DNA of 64,000 bases from Paraburkholderia agricolaris (GCF_009455635.1 NZ_QPER01000001.1:2170001-2234000); one strand, 5' to 3'. Positions 7,840-16,475 are shown, numbered from the stretch's first letter. Program-made: numbers and translations. Notes: generated by a model not told the origin, from the sequence alone.

Positions 7840-8309
7840 ACCTCTATCTTGCGATCAAGACTTTGCACATCATGTCGTCGGTGCTGCTGGTGGGAACCGG
7901 CTTTGGCACTGCGTTCTATCTCTTCTTTGCTAACCGGACGCGTTGTGTGCCCGCGATTGCAACCGTTTCGCGACTGGTGGTGCGGGCGGATCTCTGGTTC
8001 ACCACGCCAGCGATCGTTTTTCAACCTCTGTCGGGCTTGTGGCTGGCACATGCCGCGGGCTGGTCCTGGAACGCGCCGTGGATCGTTGCGGCGATCGGAC
8101 TCTATCTGCTCGCGGGCGCATGCTGGTTGCCGGTCGTATGGCTGCAACTGGCCATGGCGAGAATCGCCGCGACTGCCAATGCGAGCGGCGCCGTCGCGCT
8201 ACCGCCGCAGTATTGGCGCTATGCCATGCACTGGGAGTGGCTGGGGTATCCGGCGTTCGTGGCGATGGCGGTGATTTACTACCTGATGGTTTTCAAGCCG
8301 GCTTTGTAG
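7836..8309 (+). CDS. DUF2269 family integral membrane protein
   Basis: The 157-residue protein has four predicted membrane helices. The N-terminus LAIKTLHIMSSVLLVGTGFGTAFYLF is typical of DUF2269. It shares a 4-bp ATGA overlap with the SDR-DoxX gene and ends just before a terminator hairpin, closing the operon. Function unknown; context suggests it works with the DoxX-domain reductase in the inner membrane. Confidence 0.88.
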   Translation: MNLYLAIKTLHIMSSVLLVGTGFGTAFYLFFANRTRCVPAIATVSRLVVRADLWFTTPAIVFQPLSGLWLAHAAGWSWNAPWIVAAIGLYLLAGACWLPVVWLQLAMARIAATANASGAVALPPQYWRYAMHWEWLGYPAFVAMAVIYYLMVFKPAL

Positions 8310-8317
8310 CCAGGATA

Positions 8318-8358
8318 AGACGCACACCCGTTTGCGAGGCGTGCGTCTCTTCTTTTAC
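8318..8358 (+). terminator. Rho-independent terminator after DUF2269 gene
   Basis: An 8-bp stem AGACGCAC/GTGCGTCT with a 15-nt loop is followed by a pyrimidine- and T-rich tract (CTTCTTTTACTTTC). Confidence 0.75.
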
Positions 8359-8397
8359 TTTCATTGATAGCGCACCTGAGATAACGCACCTGAGTCG

Positions 8398-9168
8398 TCA
8401 AATCGATTTGACCTCTCCACCGTCCATCCTCAACGTCGAACCCGTCATCCAGTGAGCCGCCGGCGACACGATGAACGCCATCAGTTCGGCGATCTCTTCG
8501 GGCGTGCCATACCGGGCGATTCCCGCTTCGGCAGGAAACCGCGCCGTGGCTTCTTCGACTGTCATGTTGTGCAGCGGCGCCCAATGTTCCAGATACGATT
8601 GCCGCCGCCCCGTCATCACCGGGCCGGGCAACACGCTGTTGACCTGTACGCCGTCGGTAATGCCCCGGTCCGAGAAAGCTTTCGCCAGCGCCACAATCGC
8701 TGCGTTGATCGTGCCCACGGCCGCGTACGGTGCCTTGGGAAACAGCGCCGAATTGCCCGACATCAGCACGACCGATCCCGAGGTTTTCTTCAACGACGGC
8801 CACGCTGCGATCGTCAGGCGCCGCGCGCCATGCAGCTTTAGCGCGAAGCCCCGGTCCCATTGATCGTCGGTCATGTCGAACACATCGATCTGCGGCACCG
8901 CGCCCGCGATATTGAGCAATGCGTCGATCTGCCCAAATGCCGCCAGTGTGTGATCGACAACCTGCTGTGCGGCCTCCGGTTCAGACAGATCGAGATCGAT
9001 TGCAAGCGCTTCGGCGCCTGCCTTTTTCACCTCGTCAGCGGTCTGTGCGAGGTTCTCACGATTGCGCGCCACGAGCACGATCGACGCAAAATCCCGCGCT
9101 AACCTGATGGCGGTCGAACGGCCGATACCCTGGCTCGCGCCTGTCACGATAGCTACCTTGCTGGACAT
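8398..9168 (-). CDS. SDR family oxidoreductase with atypical active site
   Basis: This 256-residue classical-size SDR has TGASQGIG at residues 9-16 and NIAG at 86-89. The expected YxxxK reads Y148-A-A-V-G152, so the catalytic lysine position is Gly; the Ser of the tetrad is present in VLMSGNS. Either the activity is altered or another residue substitutes. It is the last gene of a three-gene cluster after two alpha/beta hydrolases on the same strand, with gaps of 68-77 bp. Confidence 0.9.
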   Translation of the reverse strand: MSSKVAIVTGASQGIGRSTAIRLARDFASIVLVARNRENLAQTADEVKKAGAEALAIDLDLSEPEAAQQVVDHTLAAFGQIDALLNIAGAVPQIDVFDMTDDQWDRGFALKLHGARRLTIAAWPSLKKTSGSVVLMSGNSALFPKAPYAAVGTINAAIVALAKAFSDRGITDGVQVNSVLPGPVMTGRRQSYLEHWAPLHNMTVEEATARFPAEAGIARYGTPEEIAELMAFIVSPAAHWMTGSTLRMDGGEVKSI

Positions 9169-9245
9169 TTCCCTTCTCCTTTAGCTCGCGGATGCGCCGT
9201 TTGAGCGGCGCATCCAATGATCGGCCACGATGCTGTCTTTGCCGG

Positions 9246-10100
9246 TCAGCGGACCAGAAATCCGGCTATTGCCGCGGCGATCTCTGCCGCGTGAGTCTCC
9301 AGCGCGAAGTGTCCGGTATCGAAGAAACGCACCTCGGCGTCCGGTATGTCGCGCTTGAATGCCTCGGCGCCGGGCGGCAGGAAAAACGGATCGTTCTTTC
9401 CCCACACGGCAAGGAAACGGGGCTGATGAGTGCGGAAATACTGCTGGAATGCCGGGTACAACGCGACATTGTTCCGGTAGTCTCCGAACAGATCGAGCTG
9501 GATCTCGTCGGCGCCTGGGCGGTTCAAATAGAACTCGTCGAGCGAGTAGCCATCCGGCGACACGGAACTCGTGTCCGGTACGCCATGCGTGTATTGCCAC
9601 TTGGTCGATTCATGCGTCAGCATGGTGCGAAGGGCCTCGCGATTGGCGTGCGAAGGATCCTGCCAATACGCGCGGATCGGATTCCAGCCGTCGCTCAAAC
9701 CTTCTTCGTACGCGTTGCCGTTCTGCGAGATGATCGCGGTGATTCGCTCAGGGTGCCGGAGCGCAAGCCGAAAGCCGGTGGGCGCGCCGTAGTCGAATAC
9801 ATACATGGCAAAGCGATCGAAACCGATCTGCTCGGTAAAACCTTCGATCACGTTGGCGATGTTGTCGAATGTGTAGGCAAAAGCGCTGCGTGCCGGCATG
9901 TCCGACTGGCCAAAGCCTGGCAGATCGGGCGCGACGATATGGAAGCGCTCGGCAAGCAGGGGGATCAGGTCCCGAAACATGTGGCTCGAACTCGGAAAGC
10001 CATGCAGAAGTAACAGTTTCGGTGCGTTCGAACGACCCGCTTCGCGATAGAACACCTTGACGCCGTTGACGTCGGCATAACGATTGGCAATGGATGACAT
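9246..10100 (-). CDS. Alpha/beta hydrolase, epoxide hydrolase/dehalogenase-like
   Basis: The 284-residue protein has the oxyanion segment HGFPSSSHMFRDLIP at residues 33-47. Its nucleophile elbow YVFDYGAPTG places Asp103 where epoxide hydrolases and haloalkane dehalogenases carry their nucleophilic Asp. The acid lies in GKNDPFF and the catalytic His in DTGHFALE. An Asp nucleophile argues against an esterase. It is the middle gene of a cluster with a second hydrolase upstream and an SDR downstream, opposite a CGNR-type regulator. The substrate is unknown. Confidence 0.88.
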   Translation of the reverse strand: MSSIANRYADVNGVKVFYREAGRSNAPKLLLLHGFPSSSHMFRDLIPLLAERFHIVAPDLPGFGQSDMPARSAFAYTFDNIANVIEGFTEQIGFDRFAMYVFDYGAPTGFRLALRHPERITAIISQNGNAYEEGLSDGWNPIRAYWQDPSHANREALRTMLTHESTKWQYTHGVPDTSSVSPDGYSLDEFYLNRPGADEIQLDLFGDYRNNVALYPAFQQYFRTHQPRFLAVWGKNDPFFLPPGAEAFKRDIPDAEVRFFDTGHFALETHAAEIAAAIAGFLVR

Positions 10101-10168
10101 GGATTAACTCCTGATTTGGGAAATGACAGGCGGTGAGAGCCTGTAGGCGCGATCGGTTTTAGGTATTC

Positions 10169-10876
10169 CTAACGAGTTGATAGGGAGGCCGAGGCAGCCT
10201 GGACCGCTTCGACGATGACATCGGTAACGAGGTCAGGAGCGGTAACAATCGGTGTGTGATCGACCTCGTGTGAATGCACGCGCGCGTTCATGCGCTGTGC
10301 CATGAAATGTTGCGTGTCGGGATTGATCATCCGGTCCTGGCCGGCGGTCAGGAACCAGCTTGGCCGGTCCTTCCAGAGTGGACGCCCGAGCGTCTCGCCA
10401 ATGCATGAAACCGCAATGGGACGTTGAACCGCGCTAAGCACGGCCAACTCCTGCACGCTCGCGTGCTGTGCGAACGCTGCTGCGAATGCTTCTTCCGGCA
10501 ACCATATCTGGCCATGCCGATCCGGCGCCAGTTTGGGTGCCAGCGGGTGCGCTTCACCACGATAGAACACGTCGCTCACCGTTTCGCCCTCGGCAGGCGC
10601 AAGCGCCGCGATATAGACGAGCGCCTTGACGTTGTCGGCGCGCGTCGCGCCGATCACCGCGCCGGCGTAGGCATGCCCCGCGACAACAACCGGACCGTCG
10701 ATGCGCTCCAGCGTTCTATCGAGGGCCGCCACGTCCTCGTGCAAAGCACTGAGCGGCAAGGGGGCCGCTACCGCGTGTATGCCATTTGCCTTCAGGCGTT
10801 CAATCACCTTGCTCCAGCTTGAGCCATCTGCCCACGCGCCGTGCACCAGCACCGCGCTCACATTGCCGATCGACAT
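10169..10876 (-). CDS. Alpha/beta hydrolase lacking the nucleophilic serine
   Basis: The 235-residue protein is of the EstC/YdeN-like alpha/beta hydrolase type (AVLVHGAWADGSSW at residue 8). The nucleophile elbow, normally GHSYGG, reads GHAYAG with Ala69 in place of Ser. The acid (AGQDRMI) and histidine (VDHTPIV) regions are kept. ATG 10876 has GGAG at -10. It is first in a cluster of three, divergent from the CGNR regulator across a 177-bp region with a duplicated dyad. It may be catalytically altered or a binding protein. Confidence 0.87.
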   Translation of the reverse strand: MSIGNVSAVLVHGAWADGSSWSKVIERLKANGIHAVAAPLPLSALHEDVAALDRTLERIDGPVVVAGHAYAGAVIGATRADNVKALVYIAALAPAEGETVSDVFYRGEAHPLAPKLAPDRHGQIWLPEEAFAAAFAQHASVQELAVLSAVQRPIAVSCIGETLGRPLWKDRPSWFLTAGQDRMINPDTQHFMAQRMNARVHSHEVDHTPIVTAPDLVTDVIVEAVQAASASLSTR

Positions 10877-10944
10877 TTCTCGCTCCTTTGACGGACTTGG
10901 GTGCTGCCTCGCAGGCATGCACATCCGGTTGGCGTGCCTGCTGT

Positions 10945-11017
10945 GTAACCTGATAAATCGTTATTTAGAGGTTACAAACGAACGATGTAACTTGTCAAGT
11001 GCATTTTTAGCGGTTAC
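10945..11017. promoter_or_regulatory. Duplicated dyad operator between hydrolase cluster and CGNR regulator
   Basis: GTAAC-N21-GTTAC occurs twice, at 10945-10975 and 10987-11017, exactly 42 bp apart (about four helical turns). The right arms extend to TTTAGMGGTTAC. The second dyad overlaps the regulator promoter. Confidence 0.7.
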
Positions 11018-11020
11018 GAT
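10992..11020 (+). promoter_or_regulatory. Promoter of the CGNR regulator gene
   Basis: -35 TTGTCA (10992-10997), 17-bp spacer, -10 TACGAT (11015-11020). It overlaps the second operator dyad, so autoregulation is likely. Confidence 0.6.
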
Positions 11021-11053
11021 GCAGTCATCGTCACCTCACATCCGTCATGAGAA

Positions 11054-11692
11054 ATGGACTACCGTCAGACTCCCGCGATACTGGTGGCCGACGCGCCGGG
11101 CCTCGATTTCCTGAACTCGGTTGCTACGCCTGTCGATGAAGCTGTCGACTGGATCAGCGACGGCGAAGGCTTGCTTGCCTGGCTGGACCAGGCGGCGCTA
11201 GTGCCCCGCACAGTCCTCGAGGCGATGCGGAGCCAATCGAGCGCGGCCGAACTCGACGAGTTGGCGGCGCGCGCGCGCGAACTACGCGAATGGTTCAGGG
11301 GGTTTGTCCAGAAGCGGAAGGGACGGCCGCTGGCTGCCAAATATCTGCGTGAGATCGAGCCCTTGAACCAGCTGCTCGCGCAGGATCACCAGCACGGCGA
11401 AATCGTGACTAACGCATCGGACGGTGCGACACGCTTTGAGCTGCGCGCGAACCGGCGCTGGCAATCGCCCGAGTCGCTACTGATGCCGATCGCCGAGGTG
11501 CTGGCGAGGCTGGTATGCGAGGAAGATTTCACCTACGTGAAAGCGTGCGAAGGTCCCAGATGCACGTTGATGTTTGCGGATCACACGCGCGGTCACGCGC
11601 GTCGTTGGTGCAGCATGGCGATGTGCGGCAACCGTGCGAAAGTTGCGGCTCACCGCAAGCGGCTCAGGCAACAGGACGGCGCTCAGGTGTAA
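11054..11692 (+). CDS. ABATE/CGNR zinc-finger regulator
   Basis: The 212-residue protein has an N-terminal ABATE-type domain (LDFLNSV near residue 17, then a helical region) and a C-terminal CGNR zinc finger. The finger shows CEGPRC, then CSMAMCGNRAKVAAHRKR, giving four cysteines. CGNR proteins are regarded as stress-linked transcription factors. It stands divergent from the hydrolase/hydrolase/SDR cluster, and the intervening region holds two identical dyads, so it probably controls both directions. Confidence 0.88.
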   Translation: MDYRQTPAILVADAPGLDFLNSVATPVDEAVDWISDGEGLLAWLDQAALVPRTVLEAMRSQSSAAELDELAARARELREWFRGFVQKRKGRPLAAKYLREIEPLNQLLAQDHQHGEIVTNASDGATRFELRANRRWQSPESLLMPIAEVLARLVCEEDFTYVKACEGPRCTLMFADHTRGHARRWCSMAMCGNRAKVAAHRKRLRQQDGAQV

Positions 11693-11765
11693 GCTTCGGG
11701 GTCGGCGCGCGGTTCGCGCCAATCGCGACCCGCACACCCTGAATGGCCGACAAGTGGAACCGCAG

Positions 11766-12329
11766 ATGCATAACAACAATCGCTGGCTGCTTGCTCTTGC
11801 TTCATCCGTGCTGGGTCCGCTGTGTCTATTGGCGGCGTGCACGTCAACCGATCTGCAAAGCGAGAATGGTCCACCGCTGCCATCGGCCACGGACGTGACC
11901 AGCCGCTGCCTCGCGCGCGTGACGCAGAGCGGCGCGCCGACGCCGGCGCTCGATCAATTGACCGGATCGCAATGGCGCGGCTATGTGGGTTGCGCATTGG
12001 CCAGCAATCTGGTGGTCGATTCACGCAACGTTGCGGACAACCCGGAAGCGATTATTTCTATTCGCGTCAATGCGGACGGTTCGATCGATTCAGTTGCGCC
12101 GTTGCACTCCAGTGGCAATCCGGCGTGGGACGCGGCGGTACAACGCGCGATAGCGGCTGTCGCGCCGTTACCCGCGGCACCGGCCACGCACGCCTTTTCG
12201 AGAATCGACCTTCATTTCAGGCCTCAACCGCGTCCGCTCGGCATCGGCGGCAGCACCGGACTCACGGGCGAAAGCCATTGGTCGATACGTCATTGCACCA
12301 CGGTAGACGGCGTCACCGCGTGCCGATAG
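11766..12329 (+). CDS. Lipoprotein with TonB/TolA C-terminal-like domain
   Basis: The 187-residue product starts with a lipoprotein signal (LCLLAAC, lipid Cys near residue 23), then a linker, then a domain with the VNADGSIDSVAPLHSSGNPAWDAAVQRAI pattern of TonB_C/TolA-C folds. That pattern usually contacts partner proteins. The start is ATG 11766, since upstream residues in this frame are shadow sequence of the CGNR gene. It is located 73 bp after the CGNR gene; a functional link is not evident. Confidence 0.8.
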   Translation: MHNNNRWLLALASSVLGPLCLLAACTSTDLQSENGPPLPSATDVTSRCLARVTQSGAPTPALDQLTGSQWRGYVGCALASNLVVDSRNVADNPEAIISIRVNADGSIDSVAPLHSSGNPAWDAAVQRAIAAVAPLPAAPATHAFSRIDLHFRPQPRPLGIGGSTGLTGESHWSIRHCTTVDGVTACR

Positions 12330-12409
12330 CGCCGCTGCGAGTCGTGAAGAGCAGGGTGAAGTCAATCCCTGAATCTGACATCTTCAACTTCTGCGTGACT
12401 GCAGCAGAA

Positions 12410-12429
12410 TAATCGGCTCAGCCCGATTA
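12410..12429 (+). terminator. Hairpin after lipoprotein gene, possible terminator
   Basis: TAATCGG-N6-CCGATTA, a perfect 7-bp stem 80 bp after the stop codon. There is no clear T-tract, so this is tentative. Confidence 0.3.
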
Positions 12430-12547
12430 AATTCAAACTATTCCATTCGCATACTATGACGGAAAGCCCGCGCAAGTTTGCACGTTAATGCAAAGACCCC
12501 GGTACTATATGGTCCAGCGGAATCGGCCCGGGAGCCAGTGTGAGAGA

Positions 12548-12565
12548 AACCGGCTTGTAAGCCGG
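12548..12565 (+). other. Perfect hairpin in the leader of the response-regulator gene
   Basis: ACCGGCTTGTAAGCCGGT is an 8-bp stem with almost no loop as DNA (6-bp stem with TTGTAA loop as RNA), 33 bp upstream of the start codon. It could be a binding dyad or an RNA structure affecting translation. Confidence 0.45.
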
Positions 12566-12598
12566 TGCAAGGCACGCCATATATTCCACGTAAAAGAC

Positions 12599-13573
12599 AT
12601 GAACAATTTTATTCGACCCCCTGTTTTCTATCCGGCATCTGTCGTTTTCGTGGACGACAGCGACAGCTACCTCGACGCGTTGCGTCGATTCTTTCCGGAT
12701 ATTTCCACCAATCTGTTTTTCACGCGGCCTCAAACCGCGCTCGCATTCATCCGCAAACATGCCCGCGAGAATTCGCTGGCGTTTGCGCCGGCTTCAGCCG
12801 GTCTGACTGAGACAGGCCTTGAGCGCTTTGTCGAAAGCTCGGCGGAGCGGGACGTGCTGACCCGGGATGCGCGGTTTTCAGAGGTGGCCGCGGTGGTGGT
12901 CGATTACGATATGCCCGGACTGAGCGGGGTCGAATTCCTTTCGTCAATATCCAATTTGCGTTGCGCGAAAGTGCTCCTGACCGGTGTCGCCGACGAGACC
13001 GTTGCAGTAAAGGCTTTCAATGCCGGCATTGTCGATCTTTATCTGAGAAAAACGGATGCCGATTCAGCCAACAGGCTGGTCCATTTTCTAAAAGACGCCA
13101 GAAGCAGACATTGTTCGGAGTCGGGCTGGCTGGGCCTGGGCGATAACGGCATGACCTATTGCGATCCGCGAACCAGACGGGTGATCGACGCGGTGGTCGC
13201 CACTGAAGGTATCGTCGAGTATTACTGGCGTCCGGAACAGAATGCGATCCTGATGTTCGACCGTGCGGGCAACCCAAGCGTTTTCCTGGCATGGGCAGAG
13301 AACGACTGGATCTCGCAGGCGGAGATCGTGGCCGACGAAAGCGGGCCGGCGAATCTGCTGAAGCAGATGGCGGTACGCGAGTCGATGCCGGTTTTCTGGC
13401 CGAATCTGGCGTTTCGTCCCGGAGCGGCATTCAGGACGGTAACGCCGCAAACCATCCCAGGCTGGGACGACGTTTTCTATTGCTGGACCAGAATAGATTC
13501 CACCGACGTGGGTCTGAACACGCTGACATTTTCGCAATGGCGTAGTGGCCGCAATCAGCAGGCCCATCTATGA
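12599..13573 (+). CDS. Atypical response regulator, LqsR/PhcQ-like
   Basis: In this 324-residue protein a receiver domain carries acidic pair Asp19-Asp20, phospho-acceptor Asp102 (VVDYDMPGLSG), Thr128 (LLTG) and Lys151. About 40 extra residues sit between strand 2 and strand 3, so Asp102 lies far later than the usual 50-57. The C-terminal 170 residues contain no recognisable DNA-binding motif. It is followed 73 bp later by a multi-pass histidine kinase on the same strand. This pairing and architecture recall LqsR/LqsS and PhcQ/PhcS quorum-response pairs; the assignment is inference. Confidence 0.8.
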   Translation: MNNFIRPPVFYPASVVFVDDSDSYLDALRRFFPDISTNLFFTRPQTALAFIRKHARENSLAFAPASAGLTETGLERFVESSAERDVLTRDARFSEVAAVVVDYDMPGLSGVEFLSSISNLRCAKVLLTGVADETVAVKAFNAGIVDLYLRKTDADSANRLVHFLKDARSRHCSESGWLGLGDNGMTYCDPRTRRVIDAVVATEGIVEYYWRPEQNAILMFDRAGNPSVFLAWAENDWISQAEIVADESGPANLLKQMAVRESMPVFWPNLAFRPGAAFRTVTPQTIPGWDDVFYCWTRIDSTDVGLNTLTFSQWRSGRNQQAHL

Positions 13574-13645
13574 GGAATTAGCCAGTTCGCATAGCCGCTT
13601 TGAAAATGCTGTAACAGACCAACGTTTCCCGACACATCGAGCCAC

Positions 13646-15094
13646 ATGTACGCCATTCCGACCGCCTTTGTGTCAGCGCTGTTCGTGGTGTTCGGCCTTT
13701 ACGTACTCATCACTCAAGGGGTGACGCGGCTGTCGGCGCCATTTCTTTTGATGTGCGCGACGACATTTGCATGGCAGGGTACCTGGACCCTGCTGTTCCA
13801 GACGCAGGACCCCCACATCGCAAGCGTGCTGGTTCGGGTGGGGTACCTTTTCATTCTCTTCCTGCCTACCACCTTCTATCACTTCGTCACGGAGGTGGCC
13901 GCGAGGCGTCGTGAGCGGCCGATATTGCTCGCGTCTTACGGTCTGTGCGTTGTCTTCGCGGTGCTTCTGCCTGGCGATGAAGTCGTCTCCGGCTACCGGC
14001 ACTACTTCTTTGGCTACTATCCGAGCGCCGGGCCGCTGCATCCTTTGCACGTGCTGCAGACCGTATTGCTGGCCGGCCGCAGCGGACAGCTTCTGCTCGC
14101 GGCCCGCAAGCAGGCCGGCGCCGAAGCGCGCAGGCGCCTCGATCTCTGTTTTGCGAGCCTCTGCGTCTATTCGCTTGCCGCGGTCGACTATGCGGTCAAC
14201 TACGGCTATCCGTTCTATCCCCCAGGGGTATTGTTTATTGCCCTCAGCCTGGGGCTTCTCGCGATCACGATCGTCCGGTATCACCTGATTCATCCCTATG
14301 CGATCGCAGCGACGATCGCGCACGAAATTGCCACGCCGCTGGCGACGATCGCCATGCATGCCGACGAGATTGCCAGCGTGTGGTCGCACGTGTTCAAAGG
14401 CTACCGGCTGGCCGTCACGCACGGGCTTTACGACGATCAGGAGGAGCATTCCGGGCAGACCGAACGCGTGAGCCAACTCGCCACGGCAATCAGAAGGGAG
14501 GTATCGGGCACCAGCGCGATGGTCGAAATGGCGCTCGCTTCGTTCACACTGGATCGTCTGGACCGCACACGCTTTACACCTCATTCCATGAAGCAATGTG
14601 TGGTGTCGGCGCTCGAGCGCTATCCATTCCGTGGCGACGAACGCGCCCGCGTCACCGTGGCGCCGATCGACGCAAGCTTATGCTTTTCGGGTTCGGACAC
14701 GCTGGCGGTTTTTGTCCTGTTCAATTTGCTGAAAAACGCGCTGCATGCGATTCACGTGAGCGGCGAAGGGGAGATCGCGATCAGTGCGGTTCAGGAGCAT
14801 GGTTTCTGCGTGCTGCGATTTCGCGACACGGGGCCGGGCATCGCGCCCGACGTGCTGCCGCATATCTTCGACGCCTTCTTCTCCACCAAGCGGCACGGAA
14901 GCGGCGCGGGAATGGGGCTCGCATTCTGCCGTCGCGCGGCGGAGCTTCTGGGCGGCAGTATCGAATGCAGTTCGACGCGCGGTGCGCACACCACGTTCAC
15001 CGTGCGCTTGCCGGTACCGGGCTCGCCGGCGGACCGCGCACTGAACAAACCGCCAGCGCGTTCTTTGCGCCGGCGGCAAAAGGTGAAAGTCTAA
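13646..15094 (+). CDS. Multi-pass sensor histidine kinase, CqsS/LqsS/PhcS-like
   Basis: The 482-residue protein has about six to seven membrane helices in the first 215 residues and no periplasmic sensor domain. The H-box is AHEIATPL with His226, then comes an N-box NLLKNALHAI, G1 DTGPGI and G2 GSGAGMGLAF. A membrane-embedded sensor followed at once by HEIATPL is the layout of CqsS, LqsS and PhcS kinases that sense hydrophobic autoinducers. It has no receiver domain; the response regulator lies upstream. No cqsA/lqsA or phcB synthase gene is in the window; a convergent hotdog thioesterase follows. Confidence 0.83.
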   Translation: MYAIPTAFVSALFVVFGLYVLITQGVTRLSAPFLLMCATTFAWQGTWTLLFQTQDPHIASVLVRVGYLFILFLPTTFYHFVTEVAARRRERPILLASYGLCVVFAVLLPGDEVVSGYRHYFFGYYPSAGPLHPLHVLQTVLLAGRSGQLLLAARKQAGAEARRRLDLCFASLCVYSLAAVDYAVNYGYPFYPPGVLFIALSLGLLAITIVRYHLIHPYAIAATIAHEIATPLATIAMHADEIASVWSHVFKGYRLAVTHGLYDDQEEHSGQTERVSQLATAIRREVSGTSAMVEMALASFTLDRLDRTRFTPHSMKQCVVSALERYPFRGDERARVTVAPIDASLCFSGSDTLAVFVLFNLLKNALHAIHVSGEGEIAISAVQEHGFCVLRFRDTGPGIAPDVLPHIFDAFFSTKRHGSGAGMGLAFCRRAAELLGGSIECSSTRGAHTTFTVRLPVPGSPADRALNKPPARSLRRRQKVKV

Positions 15095-15208
15095 AGTTGA
15101 AGGTTAGTGGTCAAAGTCAGGCGTGGAAGTTGGCAGTGAAAGATAGCGGTGAACCCCCACGACAAAACCCGGCGAAAAAAACTAAACGGCGAAAGTTAAT
15201 TGTTGAGA

Positions 15209-15706
15209 TCAGGCGGCTAGTGCCGTCCATGGCAGTTCATACTCCTTGACCCGTTCAACGATGCCCTGCGGGAAGCGTCTGATCTTCCGGTCCCGTCCGG
15301 CATACAGGATCTGCTGATAGCCCTGCGAAACCTCCCGGCCATCCACGCAAAAGCGGAACAGCAGATAGGCCGAGCACTGCTTGACCTGCACCGTGTTCAG
15401 ATAGCAATCCACGCGCTGGAAGGGGAACGTTTCATGAACGTATTCCTGGTGCGCGCGTTTGGTCACGAACATGCCGTCCGATCCCAGCAGATCGTTGTGT
15501 ATGCATTCATGAAACCACCGCTCGCGGCACACACCTTGCCACTCGAAGTAGCGTGAGAAATACGTATTCATGAATGCGTTCGAGTCCTTCAGGTAAATGT
15601 CGAACGTATGGTGGAAGGTCTTGAGCGAGGACGGGCTAATCGGGTCTTGCGAAAGAAGGGCGGATCCTCGGGTCAGGGCGGGTGGGATTGCGTCACGCAT
15701 CAACAT
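15209..15706 (-). CDS. Hotdog-fold acyl-CoA thioesterase-like protein
   Basis: The 165-residue protein shows the 4HBT pattern DIYLKDSNAFMNTYFSRYFEWQG (residues about 30-52) and RVDCYLN, VQVKQCSAYLLFRF later on, as in 4-hydroxybenzoyl-CoA and enediyne-type thioesterases. ATG 15706 is preceded by AAGGAAAA at good distance. It is convergent with the sensor kinase. In signalling contexts such enzymes can release acyl chains from CoA or carrier proteins, so it could process a signal precursor; this is speculation. Confidence 0.78.
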   Translation of the reverse strand: MLMRDAIPPALTRGSALLSQDPISPSSLKTFHHTFDIYLKDSNAFMNTYFSRYFEWQGVCRERWFHECIHNDLLGSDGMFVTKRAHQEYVHETFPFQRVDCYLNTVQVKQCSAYLLFRFCVDGREVSQGYQQILYAGRDRKIRRFPQGIVERVKEYELPWTALAA

Positions 15707-15984
15707 ACGATTTTCCTTTTTGCAGGAATGGCTGCTTGCGGCAGCCACGCATGCCTCCCTATATGGCAGGCACATCCCATTCTCTTGGGGATAGGGGTTG
15801 CGTGGCTATTGGCTGGCAAACATGCCGTGCAGAAAAAGGCTGGTCGTACGCGATCCGTCTATCGACCGGAACAGCGTGCCGTTGCCGGGCGACACGAAAG
15901 CGATGCTGACCGGGCAGAGCAAGTAGCTTGATGCATGCATCCTCACTATGCCCGGCGCATTTCCTGTCGTACCTCAGCGGCGCA

Positions 15985-16407
15985 TCAACGGGCGCCGCGT
16001 TGTATGGCCTCGCCCAGTTCGGCATTGGAATACGCTTTGCCGCCAATGCCCCATGCACCATCAACCGCATACGTCACGTTGACAAACGTGCGCTCTCGCG
16101 GATGAGACCCCGCACTGAGCCGGTCGATGATGTCCGTGGCCGCGCGAACGAATGCCTGCTTGACTTCGGTGTCCGGAAAGGTGGTGGCCGGAACCTTCAC
16201 CTCGACAACGGCCAGCGATTGAGGTTTGCCGCCGACATAGCTCTGCGACTCCGGGCTGACGATCAGATGGCCAATCACGTTCGGGGTCATGAACCCGTTG
16301 CCGCTCAGGCCGTGGGCGCTTAGCAGCGCATCCGCAACAAGAGGCAGCACTTCACGCTCTCCGTGCGGGGTGAGAAGACCTTGCGTGACGTGGATGGAAA
16401 TAGGCAT
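15985..16407 (-). CDS. Tautomerase family protein
   Basis: The 140-residue product starts MPISIHVTQGLL. Removal of Met would expose Pro1, the catalytic base of 4-oxalocrotonate tautomerase and MIF-type enzymes, which fixes the start at ATG 16407; AGGAG lies upstream. A second VKVPATTFPDTEVKQAFV stretch suggests a fused double tautomerase fold. It is divergent from a TetR-type gene, with three related operator elements between them. Confidence 0.87.
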   Translation of the reverse strand: MPISIHVTQGLLTPHGEREVLPLVADALLSAHGLSGNGFMTPNVIGHLIVSPESQSYVGGKPQSLAVVEVKVPATTFPDTEVKQAFVRAATDIIDRLSAGSHPRERTFVNVTYAVDGAWGIGGKAYSNAELGEAIQRGAR

Positions 16408-16475
16408 TGCTGTCACTCCTTGATCAAACGGGGTTAGTCGAATCAGAGTTGTTGCGCCTGCATCACGGTCGCGAT

